DNA from: Lentisphaerota bacterium
GTDB lineage: Bacteria > Verrucomicrobiota > Lentisphaeria > Victivallales > Victivallaceae
Length of the DNA stretch: 54,584 nucleotides
Assembly: GCA_015061725.1 (NCBI GenBank)
Contig: SUVX01000020.1
Location: forward strand, 1 to 54,584
Direction: 5' to 3'
A program made the position numbers and the translations under genes. The notes under the pieces were generated by a model, which searched no databases, was not told the DNA's origin, and saw only the letters and a program-made list of their open reading frames with translations. This document shows positions 1-8,615 of the stretch, in pieces (position 1 is the first letter of the stretch; the number at the start of each line of letters is the position of its first letter).

Positions 1-243
1 ACAATACACGGCACAAAATACTTCCGTCAGAAGGCTGTTTTTACAAGGTGGTAGTTTGCTGAAGTAGCCTTTTTATGCTATATACAATTTATCAATTCAA
101 GATTTTTATGTTGATATTTTTCCTTTCATGTTGTTTAAAAAAGTCACGGTTCAATATAGCACTGTCAAAAATTTTTTTCAACTTGATATTGCAGATATAC
201 TGTAATTTTCTGTTGATGTAACGCTGTATTGCGGCAAAGACAC
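1..243. other. AT-rich gene-free segment at window edge
   Basis: No coding region is credible here. A promoter-like pair (TTGCTG at 56-61, 17-base spacer, TATATA at 79-84) reads rightwards towards the end of a minus-strand gene, so its target is unclear. The nonamer GTAGTTTGC overlaps its -35 region and also occurs in the tandem operator-like repeats near 5.45 kb. The segment probably separates the first operon from a gene outside the window. Confidence 0.4.
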
Positions 244-289
244 AAAAAATCCGGAGAAACAGTTGTTTCTGCTTCTTCCGGATTTTTTC
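244..289 (-). terminator. Rho-independent terminator, duplicated
   Basis: Read on the minus strand, ATCCGGA and TCCGGAT form a stem with a smaller inner GAAAC/GTTTC hairpin, and both flanks carry T/A runs. It lies about 50 bases beyond the stop of the LamG protein gene. The segment up to about 357 is nearly repeated at 5679-5789, where it also ends a minus-strand operon. Confidence 0.7.
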
Positions 290-341
290 TTTTTCAAGAG
301 GACGGAAAAACTATTTTTCCTCAGTTTTTTCCGCCGTTTTT

Positions 342-3300
342 TCAGCGGGACTTTTTGGTTCCGAGCAGCAGAAATGCCTGCGCCGGAACGGTCACGGAAA
401 CTTTGCCGTTTGATACAGTAATATCTTTCTTATAGAATTCTTCGCGCAGTTTACCGGTATTGCCGGTGACTTTTCCCAAATCAACAACGGCCTTTTGCGG
501 CTGTTTGGTGCGATTGCCCAGAACGATAAGCTTTTCGCCATCAGGACACGCGTACCAGGTCACAAGCACCCGGGCATTGTTTGAAGTAATTTCCTTTTGA
601 CGGTAGAACTTATGCGCTTTGACTTCAGGAGAGCTGAAATCATATTTTTTGAAAACATCCCAGAGTTTGAAAACCTCTTTATACGCCATCCAGCCGCGTG
701 AAAAATCTATATCATAGAGCAGCATCATGGTCATTGCCGCAACCGTCGCTTCAGGGATATCATAATTTTTGCGGTTGAGCTGAGCAAGGGCGCAACTCAT
801 TGTCACACCGGTACCGATCACGTCCCGGTTATATTCCGAACGGAACAGTCTTTCTTCAATTGAGCCGTCAATCAGCGCAAGGGGATTGGTTTTGTAAGTG
901 GCGCAATGCTGTTCTCCCGGCAGCCAGATATCTCCGAAACCGTGCAGCATCGGACAGAAACGATCCTGCGCATGAAGCGCAAACGACACACCGCGGGAAT
1001 GAGCCAGACGAAGAGTGCGCTCAAAAAATTTGCGCTTGCTCATAATGACAAAAGTTTTGATATCCCTGCCGAAACGGTCTTTGAAAAAGCAGCCGTGGAA
1101 TGGATTGGCGCAGAGGGTATTCTGAGCAAGATCATAACTGAGTTGCCCAATGCGATTACCGTATTCCGAATCCAGAAGAATTTTATTATTCCACATCAGG
1201 TAATCTGAAATAAAGGTCTTGTTGCAGAAAGAGATGGAAGGTTGCCTTTCCTGAACCTGTTTGCCTTTGGCATCAACGACACGCCAATAAGGCATATTGT
1301 AACTGTATTCTCCGGGAATTTCACCGTATTTTTTCAGATATACAGCTTCGGGCATGACAACAGTACCGCTGTCAGCAGCGTTATAAGGACGGAGACTTTT
1401 CGGACGGACATTCTTCCAGAATCGCCAGGCTTCCTTGCTCGGACGCAAATTGAAAACACCGGTGTATGCAGCAGAAGATTTATCAGCTCCGGTATAAGTG
1501 ATTGCCTGTTTGTAACGGTTTCCGCTGCCGAAAGCATTGAAGCGTGCCGGCAGTTTCAAAGGACGGGTCGGCGTGGCGATGAAAAGAGAAGTATAACGGA
1601 TTTTTTCCGGAAGTCTGACTTTTTGGGTAATCATCTGCACCGAACATTTGCCGCTTGCAGTATCAGCGTGCAGAACCTTTTCCCGGTCACGGGATACCCA
1701 GTTGGCATCATTTTCAGCAGTCCAGCAGAATCCGCCGGTGCCTTCTCCGACCAGCCAGAGCTGACTGTCAAGTTTGCTGATGGGGAAAACAAAAGCATGT
1801 TTTCCATTCTTTTTCAGCTGCGGAGTCAACAAATATTCTGAAGACACCTTACGAACCTGCCAATCAATACTCATCCGGCTTACGACAGGTCTGCCGTTGA
1901 TGGTAAAGGCAAGATTGATAAGTCCGTCATATTCAACAGTTGTGGTATAGTCAATGGTACAATCGCTGCTTTTACCTGAACCGGTATAAGTCACACAAGT
2001 TGGCGTAACAGAGGCTTTGCCCGCAGTCCAGACGAATTTGCGCTTGTCAATAGAGATAACCGGTGCTTTGACCAGCAGAGACTGGCCGAAAACTTCAATT
2101 TTTTCCGGCAGAGGACCATTGCCGAAATGATAAACTCTGTTCCAGAGATTGACCCGACGGCCTTTAACAGAAAATCCTTTAAAAATTTCAGGAACGGTGT
2201 TTTCTTCTCCGATTTTGTTGCCAAGGAATGAGAAATCCGGACGGTTTACTGTAAATGTCCCGGTATGTTTACCGACTTTAACTTTGAGGGTATATTTGCC
2301 CGGCTTATCCACCTTGTTGAATATGTGCGCGGCATTGGTTGTACGGATATTGATTTTTCCGGAACTGATTACTTTACCGTCAGGAGCAATCAAAGTACAT
2401 TCTATCGGCAGTTTTCCGCTGTTGAGTTTTTGACGTTCATCCCGGTCAAGACCTGAAAGATCAAACACCGCTTCCAGGCGTTCAATCTTTTTTGCACCGG
2501 TATCCACGCCGTTGAAATTCACGTTGAAAACCCGTGCCTGACCGGTTGAGCCTTTTATCAATTTATGATAGTAATTGGCGATTTCAATGTCCGTCAAAGG
2601 ACGTTTGAGAATCATATAATCATCAATACCGACTGCCCAACGGTGGTCGTCATCATAAAATTTACTGCGGACACCGATAAAGGAATCTTCGTTTTTAATG
2701 CGGAGTTTTGAAGTCAGAGCAATTTTTGAGGGCATGGAAACCCGTTTGCGGAGATTGCCGTTGACGTAAAGAGACAGATGACTCCGGTTCCAGCTGACCG
2801 CCACCTGAAACCATTGGTTGCGGGTAAAGTCAATCCTTGTTTCGCAGACAGCGATTGCGCTCAGTCCTTTGACTTCAGGAGCAGCTGAACTGCTCCACAG
2901 GGCGCAGAGAGTACCGTTGTATTCATAAATCTTGATGGAAATATGTTCTTTTCCGTCACCGAACCGCAGTTCAGAGAGAGCAATATTGGTACGTTTTTTG
3001 CCGTTGGTGAATCTGTCTCCCGGATTGTGATCCAGACCTGCCATCCAGAAAATAACAGTACCGGCGTGCGGATTGACATTTCCGGATGCCGGATATTTGA
3101 GATCTTCATCCGGTTCAGCTTTATAAGCGGTTTTAGTATCAAAGCCCCGCAGTCCGCGCAGAGCAAGATTGACATTGCTGACGCCGGTGGCTTTACCGCG
3201 TCCCCGGCTCCAGTCGGAATTTAATGTCAAATGATCAAAGGTCGTCATAAAAAGTTTGATTTCCTCCCCGCCGCCGGGTTTGGTAAATCTCAATGCCTTA

Positions 3301-3386
3301 TCTTTGAAAGGCTGAATGATATATTCTGCAGCCGTAACTGAAGAAAAGATCAACAGACAGATAAAAATCCGGTAAAAATGTTTCAT
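342..3386 (-). CDS. Secreted LamG-domain protein, glycoside-hydrolase-like
   Basis: A 1014-residue exported protein. Residues 1-19 (MKHFYRIFICLLIFSSVTA) form a Sec signal peptide. A concanavalin A-like LamG domain spans about 105-285 (GTVIFWMAG, then SLYVNGNLRKR and the VGIDDYMILKRPLTDIEI strand near its end). An Ig-like linker follows. The C-terminal half resembles the large domain of the two other giant secreted proteins here: a GEGTGGFCWTAENDANW motif, an IATPTRP motif, then a putative barrel and a closing beta-sandwich ending VPAQAFLLLG, as in many glycosidases. I think this half is DUF6067-like, but substrate and catalytic residues are unknown. It is the last gene of a regulator, pseudopilin, secreted-protein operon, 44 bases after the pseudopilin. 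AGGAAA precedes the ATG. Catabolism of a complex glycan is inferred from context. Confidence 0.75.
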   Translation of the reverse strand: MKHFYRIFICLLIFSSVTAAEYIIQPFKDKALRFTKPGGGEEIKLFMTTFDHLTLNSDWSRGRGKATGVSNVNLALRGLRGFDTKTAYKAEPDEDLKYPASGNVNPHAGTVIFWMAGLDHNPGDRFTNGKKRTNIALSELRFGDGKEHISIKIYEYNGTLCALWSSSAAPEVKGLSAIAVCETRIDFTRNQWFQVAVSWNRSHLSLYVNGNLRKRVSMPSKIALTSKLRIKNEDSFIGVRSKFYDDDHRWAVGIDDYMILKRPLTDIEIANYYHKLIKGSTGQARVFNVNFNGVDTGAKKIERLEAVFDLSGLDRDERQKLNSGKLPIECTLIAPDGKVISSGKINIRTTNAAHIFNKVDKPGKYTLKVKVGKHTGTFTVNRPDFSFLGNKIGEENTVPEIFKGFSVKGRRVNLWNRVYHFGNGPLPEKIEVFGQSLLVKAPVISIDKRKFVWTAGKASVTPTCVTYTGSGKSSDCTIDYTTTVEYDGLINLAFTINGRPVVSRMSIDWQVRKVSSEYLLTPQLKKNGKHAFVFPISKLDSQLWLVGEGTGGFCWTAENDANWVSRDREKVLHADTASGKCSVQMITQKVRLPEKIRYTSLFIATPTRPLKLPARFNAFGSGNRYKQAITYTGADKSSAAYTGVFNLRPSKEAWRFWKNVRPKSLRPYNAADSGTVVMPEAVYLKKYGEIPGEYSYNMPYWRVVDAKGKQVQERQPSISFCNKTFISDYLMWNNKILLDSEYGNRIGQLSYDLAQNTLCANPFHGCFFKDRFGRDIKTFVIMSKRKFFERTLRLAHSRGVSFALHAQDRFCPMLHGFGDIWLPGEQHCATYKTNPLALIDGSIEERLFRSEYNRDVIGTGVTMSCALAQLNRKNYDIPEATVAAMTMMLLYDIDFSRGWMAYKEVFKLWDVFKKYDFSSPEVKAHKFYRQKEITSNNARVLVTWYACPDGEKLIVLGNRTKQPQKAVVDLGKVTGNTGKLREEFYKKDITVSNGKVSVTVPAQAFLLLGTKKSR

Positions 3387-3430
3387 ATTTGCAATTTCCT
3401 GTTTATGTGGTATGATGTTTATTGACTGTT

Positions 3431-4327
3431 TTATCTTTCGCCGAGAGTGTCTCCCGCATGGTAGCGGTAACGGTAGCCTTTGTATCTGGATTCAAAAGCA
3501 AGATAGTGGAACGTTTCCACATGACCGTCGAGCAGAGAGGCATTGATATAGCCGAAACCGCCGTGGCGCGCATCGTGATTTCCCTCACGATCGCCGCCCC
3601 AGTCGGGCGTACAGGACGGACCATTGTTGTAAAAACGTTTGATGTCGGCAAAATAGAGCATACGCGACGGCCACTTGATAGCGGCAGTGTGAAAAAATCC
3701 GTTATCAAAACGCTGCCACGGAGCAAATTTTCCACTTTTGCCGAGGCAGAGATTCGGACCATAGTCAGTGAGGATACCTGTCCATACCGCCTTCGGATCT
3801 CCTGCCGGACACTTCAACGCTCCTGTCGGCATACCGTAGAGCGAGTCCCCGACAGTTTTTTTACTGTCGGCATTTATGTAACTGCAAAGTTTTATCCAGA
3901 AGTCTTTGCGCGGTTCTTTATCTCCGGCATACAGCCAGCTCTTGTAATCAGCGTTATACATATTCAACCCGTTGCCGACTTGTTTCAAATTATTGGTACA
4001 GCCGACTGTTTTGGCACGGTCGCGCGCTTTTTGCAGCGCAGGCATCAGCATCGCCGCAAGAATCGCAATGATGGCAATCACAACCAGCAGTTCTATGAGA
4101 GTAAAGGGGGAGAGATTGGGGGAAAGCGGGGTATTTTGTTGTTGGGCGAAACCAGCCGTATTCTGCGGCGCCTGACTCCGTACCATTCCGTACTTATCCG
4201 TACTCATCCGTACAAACGCGCCGCCCTTTGATAACAGCATGCCGCAGCGGTTATACAAAACACCTGTTTTACAAGCAGCATTCACCAGCAGTTCAATCAA
4301 TGTAAAAAACTTTTTAAATGATTTCAT
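3431..4327 (-). CDS. Pseudopilin (DUF1559-like) with doubled leader motif
   Basis: A 298-residue type IV pilin-like protein with an abnormal leader. FTLIELLV appears at residues 8-15 straight after MKSFKKF, the normal place for a prepilin signal. It is then broken by 59 residues of low-complexity, repeat-encoded sequence. A second, complete [20 protein letters not shown] starts at residue 75, followed by the usual [27 protein letters not shown] helix. The rest looks like the globular region of Lentisphaerota/Planctomycetota pseudopilins ([12 protein letters not shown] near the C-terminus). The first copy has the better ribosome site (AGGAGG, 8 bases before ATG). The frame stays open across the insert, so the gene may be functional. 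Residue -1 of both motifs is Phe or Pro, not the classical Gly. It lies between a GntR/LacI regulator (26 bases upstream) and the secreted LamG gene. Confidence 0.85.
   Translation of the reverse strand: MKSFKKFFTLIELLVNAACKTGVLYNRCGMLLSKGGAFVRMSTDKYGMVRSQAPQNTAGFAQQQNTPLSPNLSPFTLIELLVVIAIIAILAAMLMPALQKARDRAKTVGCTNNLKQVGNGLNMYNADYKSWLYAGDKEPRKDFWIKLCSYINADSKKTVGDSLYGMPTGALKCPAGDPKAVWTGILTDYGPNLCLGKSGKFAPWQRFDNGFFHTAAIKWPSRMLYFADIKRFYNNGPSCTPDWGGDREGNHDARHGGFGYINASLLDGHVETFHYLAFESRYKGYRYRYHAGDTLGER
4075..4216 (-). repeat. Leader-embedded composite repeat 1
   Basis: In the minus-strand direction this holds four exact 10-bp-period TACGGA units (hexamers TCCGTA on plus at 4177, 4187, 4197 and 4207). 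A CAACAAAATACCCCGCTTT block (4123-4141) follows, then a pyrimidine-rich run, then the second pilin motif. All of it is inside the pseudopilin reading frame. The same blocks in the same order occur near 28.2 kb and, between genes, near 44.7 kb. Confidence 0.8.
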
Positions 4328-4353
4328 TCTTTCTACCTCCTGAAAAAATTTGT

Positions 4354-5433
4354 TTATTGTCTTATTGTACTTTTGCGTATTATCAATTCAGGTCTGACCA
4401 AAACCGTTTGTCTGTCGCCGGATTCAAGCAGATCAACGGCAATGCGGCTCAATTTTTCCGGTTGCGGGGAATAAGTGGTGATTTTCCTGCCGCATCCGGA
4501 ACTCCAAACGGTTTCCTGCTGACCGCAGATGAGAACATCGTCAGGTGTTCTGACACCGAGCTTTTCAAGTTCCTCAGCCGCCCGGTAAGCAAGCAAATCA
4601 GAAGCACACAAAAGGGCATCAAATTTGCTCAACGCCTTCCAATCAAAGCCATCGGCGACGTTCGGAAGAGTTGAATAAATTTCAGCCGGTTCCGGCAAAC
4701 CTGACGCCTGAGCCATTTCACACGCACCATGGTATGTTAAAGTATCCGGATGTCCTGCAAGATATTGCGGTGCACTCGGAACATCAGAAGAACGCCAGTG
4801 AAAGAGCAGAGCGACTCTTTTTGCACCGCTTTCAATAAGATGTTTCATCATGATTCTGCCGCCCTCAAAAAAATCAGTCAGCACACAGCTGCCGGGCGGT
4901 TCGATTTCAGCATCGTAACGCACAATACAAACAGAGCGCAGATTGCGGTAATTTTCAAGAAAAGGTTCACGCCAGTAACTTGCGCCGTGATATATGACTC
5001 CTCTGATGGGAGCGCGGAGCAACTGCGTCATAGAAGCTCTTTCAATCAAAGTTGCGCCATCACCTCCGGTAAGCGGCGGCAGATTCACCGGAAAATATCC
5101 CCGGCTGAAAATTTCACGCTTTAAAGACTGATATGGTTCGCCGTTGTAAAATGTATCCCGCGGACTGATTTGAAGAATGAGCCTGCTGGTAAGATTTGAA
5201 ACATCCTGCGGTTCATCATTGATAAATATACCCGTACCGCGGACCCCCCGTATCAGCCCCTCTCCGCGAAGCTGCTTCAACGCAAGATCAATCGTACGGA
5301 TGCTGACTTTGAAATGAGCCGCCAGCTCCAACGTTGCCGGCAGAGTGCCGCCGGGAAAATTGTTGCTGCGGATATCGTTGCGCAAAGTCTCAACAACAAA
5401 ATCCTTCTTTGTCATGCCGTTTCTCAAACGCAT
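4354..5433 (-). CDS. GntR/LacI hybrid transcriptional regulator
   Basis: A 359-residue repressor-type protein. Residues 7-75 form a GntR winged helix ([32 protein letters not shown], wing [10 protein letters not shown]). Residues 90-350 look like a LacI-type periplasmic-binding sensor: [45 protein letters not shown] and the C-terminal [13 protein letters not shown] helix. A sugar effector is expected for the fold, but its identity cannot be read. It heads the operon with the pseudopilin and the LamG protein. A sigma70-like promoter and two head-to-tail 13-bp repeats lie just upstream, which suggests autoregulation. The ribosome site is weak (GGGTGA), so an internal start at residue 6 is possible. 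Confidence 0.85.
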   Translation of the reverse strand: MRLRNGMTKKDFVVETLRNDIRSNNFPGGTLPATLELAAHFKVSIRTIDLALKQLRGEGLIRGVRGTGIFINDEPQDVSNLTSRLILQISPRDTFYNGEPYQSLKREIFSRGYFPVNLPPLTGGDGATLIERASMTQLLRAPIRGVIYHGASYWREPFLENYRNLRSVCIVRYDAEIEPPGSCVLTDFFEGGRIMMKHLIESGAKRVALLFHWRSSDVPSAPQYLAGHPDTLTYHGACEMAQASGLPEPAEIYSTLPNVADGFDWKALSKFDALLCASDLLAYRAAEELEKLGVRTPDDVLICGQQETVWSSGCGRKITTYSPQPEKLSRIAVDLLESGDRQTVLVRPELIIRKSTIRQ

Positions 5434-5446
5434 AGTTCACCCACAA

Positions 5447-5472
5447 AATGTAGTTTGCCAATGTAGTTTGCC
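5447..5472. promoter_or_regulatory. Tandem 13-bp direct repeat, candidate operator
   Basis: AATGTAGTTTGCC occurs twice in perfect head-to-tail register with no spacer. It lies between the predicted transcription start and the ATG of the GntR/LacI regulator. Its position suits an autoregulatory operator. Operators of this class are often palindromic, so a direct repeat is unusual. Confidence 0.5.
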
Positions 5473-5482
5473 CTGTTGATAA

Positions 5483-5511
5483 AATATAACGCCGGATATT
5501 ATCAAAATCAA
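5483..5511 (-). promoter_or_regulatory. Sigma70-like promoter of the first module
   Basis: On the minus strand, TTGATT, a 17-base spacer and TATATT are followed within about 10 bases by the tandem repeats, then the regulator start. The spacer length and the GTTATATT context match other promoter candidates in the window. Confidence 0.6.
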
Positions 5512-5570
5512 GTGCATTTGCAAAAAAAGGTTGTTTTCCGGTTTGTGACTGAAAAGCGCGACAGAGTTTT

Positions 5571-5615
5571 TGATGGACCTGATGGACCACATGAACCTGA
5601 TGGACTACATGAACG
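5571..5615. repeat. Five 9-bp tandem units (CCTGATGGA type)
   Basis: The units read TGATGGACC, TGATGGACC, ACATGAACC, TGATGGACT, ACATGAACG, an imperfect nonamer array. The same nonamer is found in inverted orientation at 22921-22952. The array is in a gene-free stretch between two minus-strand operons. I see no CRISPR-like spacing and no gene. Confidence 0.7.
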
Positions 5616-5680
5616 CAGTAATGCAAAACAGTCCATTCTGTCCCTCCGGGTCCAACCAATGCCGTTTTTTTGAAAACAAA

Positions 5681-5724
5681 AAAATCCGGAGAAACAGTTG
5701 CTTCTGCTTCTTCCGGATCTTTCT
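5681..5724 (-). terminator. Rho-independent terminator of the perR operon
   Basis: This is a near copy of the terminator at 244-289 (ATCCGGA/TCCGGAT outer stem, T-rich flanks), about 20 bases past the stop of the small lipoprotein gene. The similarity continues to about 5789, inside that gene. Confidence 0.7.
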
Positions 5725-5744
5725 TTTTTCAAGAGGACGGAAAA

Positions 5745-6146
5745 CTATTTTTTATCAGTTTTTTCCGCCGTTTTTTCAGCGGGATTTTCCACCGCTGACG
5801 TTTTGCCGTTTTTATTTTTCTTCCCGTTCTCGACAAGAATACGGTACCGGGCATAGAAATCCATACCCCAGCCGGCAAGTTTGCCGTTCTCAAAGACCAG
5901 CGGCAGACACTCATCTTCAGTCACAAGTCCGTCTGCCCAGACCTGACCGGCAAAATAATACCAGACATCAGGCTTGCAGAAAGTCTCATCCTGCAGAGGT
6001 GTCCCCATGATTTTCAGCACTTCAGCCTTGGTCATGCTGACACGGAGATTTCCCGATTTCTGCACCGCCTCAGTTACAGCAGACGTGCATCCCTGAAAAC
6101 AAAGTGCAGCACACAGTACAGCCAAAGCAACAGTACAACGTTTCAT
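5745..6146 (-). CDS. Small SmpA/OmlA-like lipoprotein
   Basis: A 133-residue lipoprotein. MKRCTVALAVLCAALCFQGC is a type II signal peptide with a lipobox ending at Cys20. The mature part has the pattern of the SmpA/OmlA/BamE-like fold: VSMTKAEVLKIMGTP, then WYYF, then LVFENGKLAGWG. The C-terminus is a charged, low-complexity KNGK/ENPAEKTAEKTDKK tail encoded by the duplicated segment that also ends the first operon. The ATG is chosen because AAAGGA lies 7 bases upstream. A TTG five codons earlier is less likely. It is the last gene of the oxygen-defence operon, but I cannot link it to that role by sequence. Confidence 0.75.
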   Translation of the reverse strand: MKRCTVALAVLCAALCFQGCTSAVTEAVQKSGNLRVSMTKAEVLKIMGTPLQDETFCKPDVWYYFAGQVWADGLVTEDECLPLVFENGKLAGWGMDFYARYRILVENGKKNKNGKTSAVENPAEKTAEKTDKK

Positions 6147-6179
6147 AAACGGTCCTTTCAAGAACGGCTGAAAAAAGTC

Positions 6180-6338
6180 TTATTCAGCGGAAAATTCGTC
6201 TTTTCCTGCGCCGCATTCGGGACATACCCAGCTATCCGGAATATCCGCAAAAGCCGTTCCGGGAGCAACGCCGTTATCGGGATCACCCACGGCAGGATCA
6301 TAGACATAACCGCAAACTTCGCACACATACTTTTCCAT
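6180..6338 (-). CDS. Rubredoxin
   Basis: A 52-residue cytoplasmic iron protein. It has both rubredoxin knuckles: [10 protein letters not shown] near residue 5 and [11 protein letters not shown] near residue 38, with [18 protein letters not shown] between them. Four cysteines bind one Fe for one-electron transfer. It directly follows the flavodiiron gene, so it is the likely electron donor to that enzyme and to superoxide reductase. GGAG lies just before MEKYVC. Upstream in-frame ATGs would only add a non-conserved extension. Confidence 0.95.
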   Translation of the reverse strand: MEKYVCEVCGYVYDPAVGDPDNGVAPGTAFADIPDSWVCPECGAGKDEFSAE

Positions 6339-6357
6339 TTTTTTATTCTCCATTTGG

Positions 6358-7563
6358 TTATTGGCAACGCTCAATCAAAGCGGCACCGAGTTTTTTACCG
6401 ATTTCAGTCATCTTGCAGAGATCTTCTGCCGACGGCATATATTTAACTTGAAAGAGAGGTTCGAGCTGCTCTGCGCCCATAGCCTCAAGTTCAGCGGCAA
6501 TCTGTTTGGCACCCTCACCGCTCCAGCCGTAGGAACCGAAAGCAAAACCGATCTTGTTTTTCGGACGCAAGCCTTTGATATAATTGAGGACATCCGCCAT
6601 TTTCGGGAACATCTGATTATTCATCGTCGGCGCACCGAAAGCAATCAATCCTGAACGGGCAACCTCAGTCATCACAGCACTGCGGTCATTGGCTTCAAGA
6701 TCGCAGAGTTGAACTTCAACGCCCGCTGCACGGATACCCTCAGCCAGAGCAAACGCAAGCTTCTCAGTAGAATGCCACATGGTGGAAAATGCAACCAATG
6801 CATGCTTGCGGTATTTCTGCTCCGCCGCATCACGGTAAAGATTCAGAATCCACTCAAGATCCTGACGCCACAACGGACCGTGGTCGGGCGCAATGATTTT
6901 GATATCCAGATTCAGTCCCGGCAGGGAGTCCAGCAGTCCGATGACGCGGTCCGCCTGAAGATTGAGGATATTGGCAAAATATTTGCGCGCCTCATAATCC
7001 AGAACAGCCGTATCGCACTCATCAGCCCAAATGGGAGATGCCGCAAGATGCATACCGAAAGCATCCTGTGAAAACAATACCTTATCCCGGTCATAGAAAC
7101 TCACCATGCTGTCGGGCCAGTGCAGCATCTTGGTATCCACAAAGGCAATGCTGCCTGCGCCCAGAGAGATGCTGTCTCCGGTCTTGACGGTGGTGATATT
7201 TTCAAGTCCGTAATAAGCCGCCAGTGTTTTGGTGCCGGCTGTTGACGCAAAAACCTTTTCAGGATTTGTTGCGGCAATGATTTCCGGAAGTCCGCCTGAG
7301 TGGTCGGGTTCGGAGTGATTTGAAATCACATAGTCCACCTTTGCCGGATCAATGACACTGGCAATACGCGCCAGCATTTCCGGAACAAAAGGCGCCTTGA
7401 CCGCATCAATCACGGTCACCTTTTCGTCGATCACCAGAAAGGCATTGTAAGAAGAACCTCGATTGGTTTCGTATCCGTGAAAATTGCGGACACTCCAATC
7501 CCGGGCGCCGACCCACCAGACATTGGGAGAGACCGGCACGGCATCAAAACACAAATTACTCAT
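6358..7563 (-). CDS. fprA: Flavodiiron protein (FprA, O2/NO reductase)
   Basis: A 401-residue A-type flavoprotein. Residues 1-245 form the metallo-beta-lactamase-like diiron domain with the ligand set [27 protein letters not shown] and APDHGPLW. Residues 255-401 form a flavodoxin domain ([12 protein letters not shown] for FMN phosphate, [21 protein letters not shown]). The family reduces O2 to water, and sometimes NO to N2O, using rubredoxin as donor, and rubredoxin is the next gene. The start ATG overlaps the desulfoferrodoxin stop as TAATG, which indicates translational coupling. A GTG four codons earlier is the alternative. Confidence 0.95.
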   Translation of the reverse strand: MSNLCFDAVPVSPNVWWVGARDWSVRNFHGYETNRGSSYNAFLVIDEKVTVIDAVKAPFVPEMLARIASVIDPAKVDYVISNHSEPDHSGGLPEIIAATNPEKVFASTAGTKTLAAYYGLENITTVKTGDSISLGAGSIAFVDTKMLHWPDSMVSFYDRDKVLFSQDAFGMHLAASPIWADECDTAVLDYEARKYFANILNLQADRVIGLLDSLPGLNLDIKIIAPDHGPLWRQDLEWILNLYRDAAEQKYRKHALVAFSTMWHSTEKLAFALAEGIRAAGVEVQLCDLEANDRSAVMTEVARSGLIAFGAPTMNNQMFPKMADVLNYIKGLRPKNKIGFAFGSYGWSGEGAKQIAAELEAMGAEQLEPLFQVKYMPSAEDLCKMTEIGKKLGAALIERCQ

Positions 7564-7952
7564 TATTTTTTCCACAAACCATGTTTATTACAATATTCCC
7601 TGGCAACGAGTTTGTCGCTGTAAGGGATCTCAAAAAATGCTTCAGGCGGTTCACCGGGATTCAACTGACGGCGCATGACAACGCTGCCGCTGGTAACTTC
7701 GATCCAGGCGATATAGTGTTCTTCAATCATCGGATGAGCGATTTCACCGACCTTGACCAGCACACCGTTACCCTTTGCCTCAATGACCGGCACATGCTTT
7801 TCAACGGCACCGTCGGAGGTGTTCTCTTTGAGCAGCTCCATCGGCTTGCCGCAGCAGGAAAAACCGCAGCAACCGGAACAGGTGCAGTCCTTGAGCACCT
7901 CGATCATGGCTCCGCATTCAGCACAACGGCGGATTTCATAAGTTTTGTTCAT
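7563..7952 (-). CDS. dfx: Desulfoferrodoxin (superoxide reductase)
   Basis: A 129-residue two-iron superoxide reductase. The N-terminus carries a desulforedoxin-type Cys4 site (CAECG and FSCCGKPM, with extra cysteines in CTCSGCCG). The core supplies the catalytic Fe ligands: KHVPVIE, IAHPMIEEHYIAWIEV and the C-terminal YCNKHGLW. It reduces superoxide to peroxide without making O2, as expected in anaerobes. GAGGAGA precedes MNKTYE. It lies between perR and the flavodiiron gene and is probably derepressed by peroxide through PerR. Confidence 0.95.
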   Translation of the reverse strand: MNKTYEIRRCAECGAMIEVLKDCTCSGCCGFSCCGKPMELLKENTSDGAVEKHVPVIEAKGNGVLVKVGEIAHPMIEEHYIAWIEVTSGSVVMRRQLNPGEPPEAFFEIPYSDKLVAREYCNKHGLWKK

Positions 7953-8022
7953 TTTCTCTTGTCTCCTCTGTTTTATTTTCCGGACTTCTTCCAACAAAGT
8001 CCATACTTTTTACAGTATTCAT

Positions 8023-8409
8023 TCATTTTCTGTCTGCCCCCTCACACACGGCGCAAACGCCGGAAAATTCTATTTTACAGGAATCACACCCGATATGCGG
8101 CAGCAGAGAGGAAACTGTTTTATCCAGAACCGACAGGGCATCAAATTCCAAATCCGAAACTTTGCCGCAGCAGTTGCATCTTTTATGATGGTGCGGAACA
8201 ATATTTCCGTCAAAACGTCTTGCGCCCGCACCGTCAAGCACCGTAACAATTCCGGCATTTCCCAACTGTTCCAGATTGCGGTAGACCGTTGCCAGACTCA
8301 AATGAGGCATGGCATCGTGCAGCATATCATAGAGTTCCTCCGCCGTCGGATGACATTTCACCGAACGGAGTTTTTCCAATATGGCTTCCCGCTGACTGGA
8401 ACGGTTCAC
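8023..8409 (-). CDS. perR: Fur-family regulator, PerR-like
   Basis: A 128-residue Fur-superfamily repressor. The winged helix covers residues 1-75 (SSQREAILEKLRSVKCHPTAEELYD, LSLATVYRNLEQLGNAGIV). The metal-binding dimerisation domain has FDGNIVPHHHKRCNCCGKVSDLEF and two C-terminal CxxC pairs (CDSC, CAVC) for a structural zinc. The assignment to PerR rather than Fur or Zur rests on its place at the head of the superoxide reductase, flavodiiron and rubredoxin operon. The start is GTG with AGGAGG seven bases upstream. Confidence 0.85.
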   Translation of the reverse strand: MNRSSQREAILEKLRSVKCHPTAEELYDMLHDAMPHLSLATVYRNLEQLGNAGIVTVLDGAGARRFDGNIVPHHHKRCNCCGKVSDLEFDALSVLDKTVSSLLPHIGCDSCKIEFSGVCAVCEGADRK

Positions 8410-8450
8410 GGTATCCTCCTGTTGTTGCCGTTTTTACCTTACCTGTATAG

Positions 8451-8478
8451 AATATAACAGTCTCTTTTTGATTTTCAA
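8451..8478 (-). promoter_or_regulatory. Promoter of the perR operon
   Basis: TTGAAA, a 16-base spacer and TATATT on the minus strand, about 40 bases before the perR start. The AT-rich TTATATTCTATACAG sequence around the -10 could overlap a PerR site, but I see no clear PerR-box consensus. Confidence 0.5.
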
Positions 8479-8552
8479 GCATTTTTCAAACAAAAGTGAA
8501 AATAATTCCTGTTTTTATTTTCAGAAAAACACAGTTCTTCCCTCAAAGCACC

Positions 8553-8581
8553 TTGAAACAATGGAAAAAGAGTTGTATTTT
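8553..8581 (+). promoter_or_regulatory. Promoter of lpxB
   Basis: TTGAAA, a 17-base spacer and TATTTT, ending 34 bases before the lpxB ATG. The perR and lpxB promoters diverge from this roughly 200-bp gap. Confidence 0.5.
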
Positions 8582-8615
8582 ATCGTCGTAAAATTTCTCA
8601 AACAGGAAAATTATC

